Source of the DNA: an uncultured Verrucomicrobiota bacterium
GTDB taxonomy: Bacteria > Verrucomicrobiota > Verrucomicrobiia > Limisphaerales > UBA9464
Direction of reading: 5' to 3'
DNA length: 57,301 nt
Assembly (NCBI GenBank): GCA_903910585.1
Contig: CAIWAH010000237.1
Coordinates: forward strand, 1-57,301
Shown here: positions 53,943-57,301 of the stretch, one piece after another
How positions within the stretch are numbered: position 1 is the stretch's first letter
Layout of the letters: each line of letters starts with the position of its first letter
Notes under the pieces: generated by a model
The model's database searches: none
Told to the model about the DNA's origin: nothing
What the model saw: only the letters and a program-made list of their open reading frames with translations
Made by a program: the position numbers and the translations under genes

Positions 53943-55724
53943 ATGAACGCTTCCCTCGACGCCTTCGGAAAACGCCCCGCCCCGTCCGCCGCCGTCCGGC
54001 GCTGGGTGGAGGAAATGGCCGCCCTCACCCAACCCGACCGCATTTTCTGGTGCGACGGCTCCGAGGCGGAGAAGGCCGCCCTTTACGCCGCTGCCGTCGC
54101 CGAGGGGATCCTCCAGCCGCTCAACCAGGAAAAGCTGCCCGGCTGCTACTACCACCGCTCCAATCCGAACGACGTGGCCCGGGTCGAGCAATGCACATTC
54201 ATCTGCACGCCCTCGGCCGAGGAGGCGGGGCCCACCAACAACTGGGCCGACCCGGCGGAGATGCGGGCCAAGTTGCACGCGCTGGCCAGGGGTTCGATGC
54301 GCGGCCGGACGATGTTTGTCGTGCCTTACCTGATGGGGCCGGCGGGCTCACCGCTCACCCATGTCGGCGTGGAACTGACCGATTCCATCTACGTCGTGCT
54401 GAACATGCGCATCATGACGCGCATGGGCGACCTGGCCTGGACCGAGCTGGGCGAGTCCACCCGCTTCAACCGCGGCCTGCACTGCCTGCTCGACTGCCAT
54501 CCGGACCGGCGGTTCATCTGCCACTTCCCCCAGGACGACGAGATCATCTCGGTCGGCTCCGGCTATGGCGGCAATGTGCTGCTCGGCAAGAAGTGCCTTG
54601 CCCTGCGCCTGGGCTCGTGGATGGGCCGCAACGAGGGCTGGATGGCGGAGCACATGCTGATCCTCGGCGTGGAATCACCGGCGGGCGAGAAGACGTTCGT
54701 CGCGGCCGCCTTTCCGAGCGCCTGCGGCAAGACCAACTTCGCCATGATGGTCCCGCCGGAGCGTTTCCAGGGCTGGAAAATCTGGACCGTGGGCGATGAC
54801 ATCGCCTGGATGAAGCCCGGCGCCGACGGACGCCTTTATGCCATCAATCCGGAGGCCGGATACTTCGGGGTCGCTCCGGGCACGAATGCGAAGACGAATC
54901 CCAACGCGATGGCGACCATTGCCCGCGACACCATCTTCACGAACGTCGCGCTGAAACCCGACGGCACCGTCTGGTGGGAAGGTCACGACGACCCGCCTCC
55001 GGCGGAATGCCTCGACTGGCAGGGCCGCCCCTGGACGCCGGACTCGAAGGAGAAGGCTGCCCATCCGAACTCCCGCTTCACCGCGCCCATGGCCAACAAC
55101 CCGATGCTGGCCGGGGAAGCCCATTCGGCCCAGGGCGTGCCCATTGATGCGATCATCTTTGGTGGCCGGCGCGCCACCACGGTGCCGCTCGTCTTCCAGG
55201 CCTTCAACTGGGGCCACGGCGTCTTTCTGGGCGCCACGATGGGCAGCGAAACCACCGCCGCCGCCGCGGGCGCCGTCGGCCAGGTCCGGCGCGACCCGAT
55301 GGCGATGCTGCCCTTCTGCGGCTACAACATGGGCCGTTACTTCCGTCACTGGCTCGACATGCGGAAACGCATGAAGGCGCCGCCGCGGGTCTTCCACGTC
55401 AACTGGTTCCGCAAGAGTGCGGAAGGCAAATTCCTCTGGCCGGGGTTCGGCGAGAACATGCGGGTCCTGAAGTGGATCATCGACCGTTGCCGCGGCCGGG
55501 CCGGCGGTCAGGAAGGCGCCCTCGGCTGGGTGCCGCGCTGGGAGGACTTCGACACCGACGGCCTGCCCGGCTTCACCCGGGAGCAGTTCGAGCAATTGCA
55601 GGAGATGAATCCGGACGAATGGCGCCGGGAGATCCTCCAGCAGGACGAACTCTTCATGAAGCTCTACCAGTTCCTGCCCAAGGAGATGATTTTCCAGCGG
55701 GAACTGCTCGTCGCCCGGCTCTGA
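53943..55724 (+). CDS. pckG: Phosphoenolpyruvate carboxykinase (GTP)
   Basis: A 593-residue enzyme from ATG 53943 catalysing oxaloacetate + GTP to PEP + CO2 + GDP, the entry to gluconeogenesis. Hallmarks: the substrate-binding Arg region ([20 protein letters not shown]), [12 protein letters not shown], the active-site Cys/P-loop [19 protein letters not shown] (GTP type, ~residue 258), the [10 protein letters not shown] segment (kinase-2 motif equivalent), [12 protein letters not shown] (lid region) and [20 protein letters not shown] (guanine binding). Length matches GTP-type Pck. The extended frame upstream (53787) has no similarity and overlaps the LAB_N start. The next gene, encoding a coiled-coil protein, starts 93 bp later. 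Confidence 0.95.
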   Translation: MNASLDAFGKRPAPSAAVRRWVEEMAALTQPDRIFWCDGSEAEKAALYAAAVAEGILQPLNQEKLPGCYYHRSNPNDVARVEQCTFICTPSAEEAGPTNNWADPAEMRAKLHALARGSMRGRTMFVVPYLMGPAGSPLTHVGVELTDSIYVVLNMRIMTRMGDLAWTELGESTRFNRGLHCLLDCHPDRRFICHFPQDDEIISVGSGYGGNVLLGKKCLALRLGSWMGRNEGWMAEHMLILGVESPAGEKTFVAAAFPSACGKTNFAMMVPPERFQGWKIWTVGDDIAWMKPGADGRLYAINPEAGYFGVAPGTNAKTNPNAMATIARDTIFTNVALKPDGTVWWEGHDDPPPAECLDWQGRPWTPDSKEKAAHPNSRFTAPMANNPMLAGEAHSAQGVPIDAIIFGGRRATTVPLVFQAFNWGHGVFLGATMGSETTAAAAGAVGQVRRDPMAMLPFCGYNMGRYFRHWLDMRKRMKAPPRVFHVNWFRKSAEGKFLWPGFGENMRVLKWIIDRCRGRAGGQEGALGWVPRWEDFDTDGLPGFTREQFEQLQEMNPDEWRREILQQDELFMKLYQFLPKEMIFQRELLVARL

Positions 55725-55817
55725 GCCCCGGCAACGCCCTTTTGACAAAGCGGGCACCAGTGCCCACCGTGACCGGGAATTTCGGCCTGCCCGAATTCCC
55801 GGTTTCCCTGCCTTGGA

Positions 55818-56420
55818 ATGAAAACCTCGAAGTCTGTTTCCCGTCGTCGTCTTGAGGACGCCAATGTCGGCGTCATCATCCTCATCCTCCTGTCGCTCGG
55901 ACTGTGCGGATTGGCAGCCTACCAGTGGACCCGGGAAACCACGTTCCGCAAGGGCATCGAATCGCTCCGGCAAACCAATGTCGTCCTCATGACCCTGCAA
56001 AATGAGGCCGAGAACAAGGCCACCCGTTACCAGGCGGAACTGGCCGACGTGGAGAAGCGGCGGGCGGACATCATGGCCGAAAACAAGACCAACAGGTCCA
56101 AGGTCAACAAGCTGGAACTGGAGGTCGCCAAGTTTGAGGCCAATCTCAATTACTCCAGCAACCTGGTGATCGCGTTCAGCAATGCGGTCCAAAACGCCAA
56201 CCAGAGCATCCGCATCCAGAACCAGTCCATCAGCAACCTGAACGGCGAGTTCAAGAAGCTGGCGGACGACCGCAATGAGATGGTCAAGAAATACAATGCG
56301 CTCGCGATGGAACAGACCAAGACGGTCGAGGCGCACAACAAGCTCGCCCAGGAGTTTGAGAACTACGTCAAGCAGGTCGAGGAGCAGCTGAATCCGAAGA
56401 AGGAGAAGGAGAAGAAATAG
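55818..56420 (+). CDS. Bitopic coiled-coil protein
   Basis: A 200-residue protein with one N-terminal membrane helix (NVGVIILILLSLGLCGLAAY) preceded by a basic cytoplasmic segment. The rest is almost wholly alpha-helical coiled coil (LQNEAENKATRYQAELADVE, KVNKLELEVAKFEANLNYSS, IQNQSISNLNGEFKKLADDR), with a Lys/Glu-rich C-terminus. No enzymatic motif. Coiled-coil proteins of this size in PVC bacteria are usually of unknown function. It follows pckG in the same direction, but is not obviously related in role. Confidence 0.7.
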   Translation: MKTSKSVSRRRLEDANVGVIILILLSLGLCGLAAYQWTRETTFRKGIESLRQTNVVLMTLQNEAENKATRYQAELADVEKRRADIMAENKTNRSKVNKLELEVAKFEANLNYSSNLVIAFSNAVQNANQSIRIQNQSISNLNGEFKKLADDRNEMVKKYNALAMEQTKTVEAHNKLAQEFENYVKQVEEQLNPKKEKEKK

Positions 56421-56515
56421 CCCTTCCGGCCAGTCCCGGCGCCGCCGTTGAAGCCGCCGGCCGGGGAATGCGTCTTGACGGGGCCTTCGGGCATCTCCCA
56501 CAAAAACGTCGTCCC

Positions 56516-57301
56516 ATGATGCGCCGCATTTTCTTTCCCGCCGCCGTTTTCGCCCTGGTCGCCAGCCTGTTCGCCACCGTCCGGTCCGGCGCTGCGGAAC
56601 CCCCGATTTTCGCCGACTCCCGGCTCGAAGAGGCGGTGCGCCAGCAGGTGTTCGCCAAGCGTTACACCAATTCCCCGCTGACGGCCGCCGACGTTGCCAA
56701 CGTCTCCACCTTCAACGCCAACGGCCGCGGCATCACCAACCTGGCGGGACTGGAGCATTGCAAGGCCCTGGCCGCCGCCGACCTCGCCGGGAACCGCATC
56801 ACGGACCTTTCGCCCCTGAAGGGACTGCGCCAGCTGCAATACCTCAACCTCGCCACCAACCAGGTGTCCGACCTCGCCCCGCTGGCCACGGTTCCGGCCC
56901 TGCAATACATCGAACTCTCGCGCAATCGGGTGAAGGACCTCGCCGCCCTGTCCGGACTCACCAATCTCGCCTCGCTTTACCTGAGTCAGAATCAGATCGC
57001 CTCCCTCGCACCGGTCACCGGCCTGCCGCGCCTGGTGACCCTGCACGCGGATGACAACAAGCTAACCGGCATCGCCGGACTCGAACAGATGCGGCGGCTT
57101 TCCAGCGTTTCCCTCGCCCGGAACCGCATTGCGGACATCACGCCGCTCACGGGACTCCGGGCGCCGACGTTCCTGTTCCTCGAGAACAACCGGATCAAGG
57201 ACCTGCGCCCGCTCAACGCGTGGATCACCAACGATCTGGCCGGCCCCAAATACTTCGCCCCGTTCGCCAACATTTATCTCAAGGGCAACCGCCTCTCCGG
57301 C
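56516..57301 (+). CDS. Secreted leucine-rich-repeat protein, N-terminal part
   Basis: A partial gene running off the right edge, 262 codons visible. It begins with two adjacent ATGs and a signal peptide (AAVFALVASLFATVRSGAA). After a short N-terminal region (LEEAVRQQVF), internalin-like 22-residue repeats begin: LAGLEHCKALAAADLAGNRI, then LKGLRQLQYLNLATNQVSDL, LATVPALQYIELSRNRVKDL, LSGLTNLASLYLSQNQIASL, VTGLPRLVTLHADDNKLTGI, LEQMRRLSSVSLARNRIADI and LTGLRAPTFLFLENNRIKDL. These proteins usually bind other proteins at the cell surface. The rest of the protein, and so any anchor or enzymatic domain, is outside the window. Confidence 0.85.
   Translation, partial: MMRRIFFPAAVFALVASLFATVRSGAAEPPIFADSRLEEAVRQQVFAKRYTNSPLTAADVANVSTFNANGRGITNLAGLEHCKALAAADLAGNRITDLSPLKGLRQLQYLNLATNQVSDLAPLATVPALQYIELSRNRVKDLAALSGLTNLASLYLSQNQIASLAPVTGLPRLVTLHADDNKLTGIAGLEQMRRLSSVSLARNRIADITPLTGLRAPTFLFLENNRIKDLRPLNAWITNDLAGPKYFAPFANIYLKGNRLSG

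Overview
The window is GC-rich chromosomal DNA that reads as a member of the Verrucomicrobiota. The indicators are a large membrane-bound dehydrogenase with a PVC-type haem-binding domain, several stand-alone pseudopilin-like proteins of the [22 protein letters not shown] type, LamG/Ig-decorated secreted enzymes, two-copy PQQ-propeller proteins, and starts with weak or no Shine-Dalgarno sequence and frequent GTG/TTG. No rRNA, tRNA, CRISPR array, insertion sequence or phage gene was found.

Layout. 1-182 is the N-terminus of a diflavin (CysJ-like) reductase running off the left edge. 447-5051 is a giant secreted PhoD-type phosphatase with three LamG and two Ig-like domains. 5084-12919 is a minus-strand block: cytosolic NrtA/NasS-like protein, nrtA, nrtB, nrtC, nrtD, a porin of the alginate-export type and a pseudopilin, with a divergent LysR regulator at 12945-13940. 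It is a nitrate (or related anion) uptake operon under probable nitrogen control, but nrtA has a one-base frameshift and nrtD an in-frame stop. 14073-24580 carries mixed metabolism: P460-like lipoprotein, SGNH lipoprotein, a degenerate S41 protein, a split phosphotransacetylase with a PIN toxin-antitoxin pair between its halves, rhodanese, a PQQ propeller, an Ate-like/GNAT protein, a GYF membrane protein and a ceramidase-like hydrolase. 24621-31383 has a small membrane protein, two ABC-2 permeases, a pseudopilin and the PVC dehydrogenase.

31910-45782 is a twelve-gene minus-strand operon for a type IV pilus/type II secretion-like machine: two small pilins, PilB/GspE ATPase, PilC/GspF, four large paralogous pseudopilins in two tandem pairs, a PilM-PilN fusion, PilO-like, PilP/GspB-like and a secretin. 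Several genes overlap by 4 bp. The two longer pseudopilins carry low-complexity inserts (in one, Ser-Gly, two runs of eight Asp, and Asn-Gly repeats built from hexanucleotide DNA repeats) followed by a conserved Gly/Asn-rich motif. I regard this as the most interesting part of the window.

46467-57301 holds a short pseudopilin, a pseudopilin overlapping a PQQ propeller, an OafA-type acyltransferase, two tandem thymidylate-kinase-like proteins (one with a P-loop Lys to Arg change), an orphan OppC-type permease, a LAB_N/zinc-ribbon protein divergent from GTP-dependent PEP carboxykinase, a coiled-coil membrane protein and the start of a secreted leucine-rich-repeat protein. Functional assignments are from motif reading only; no database search was possible.
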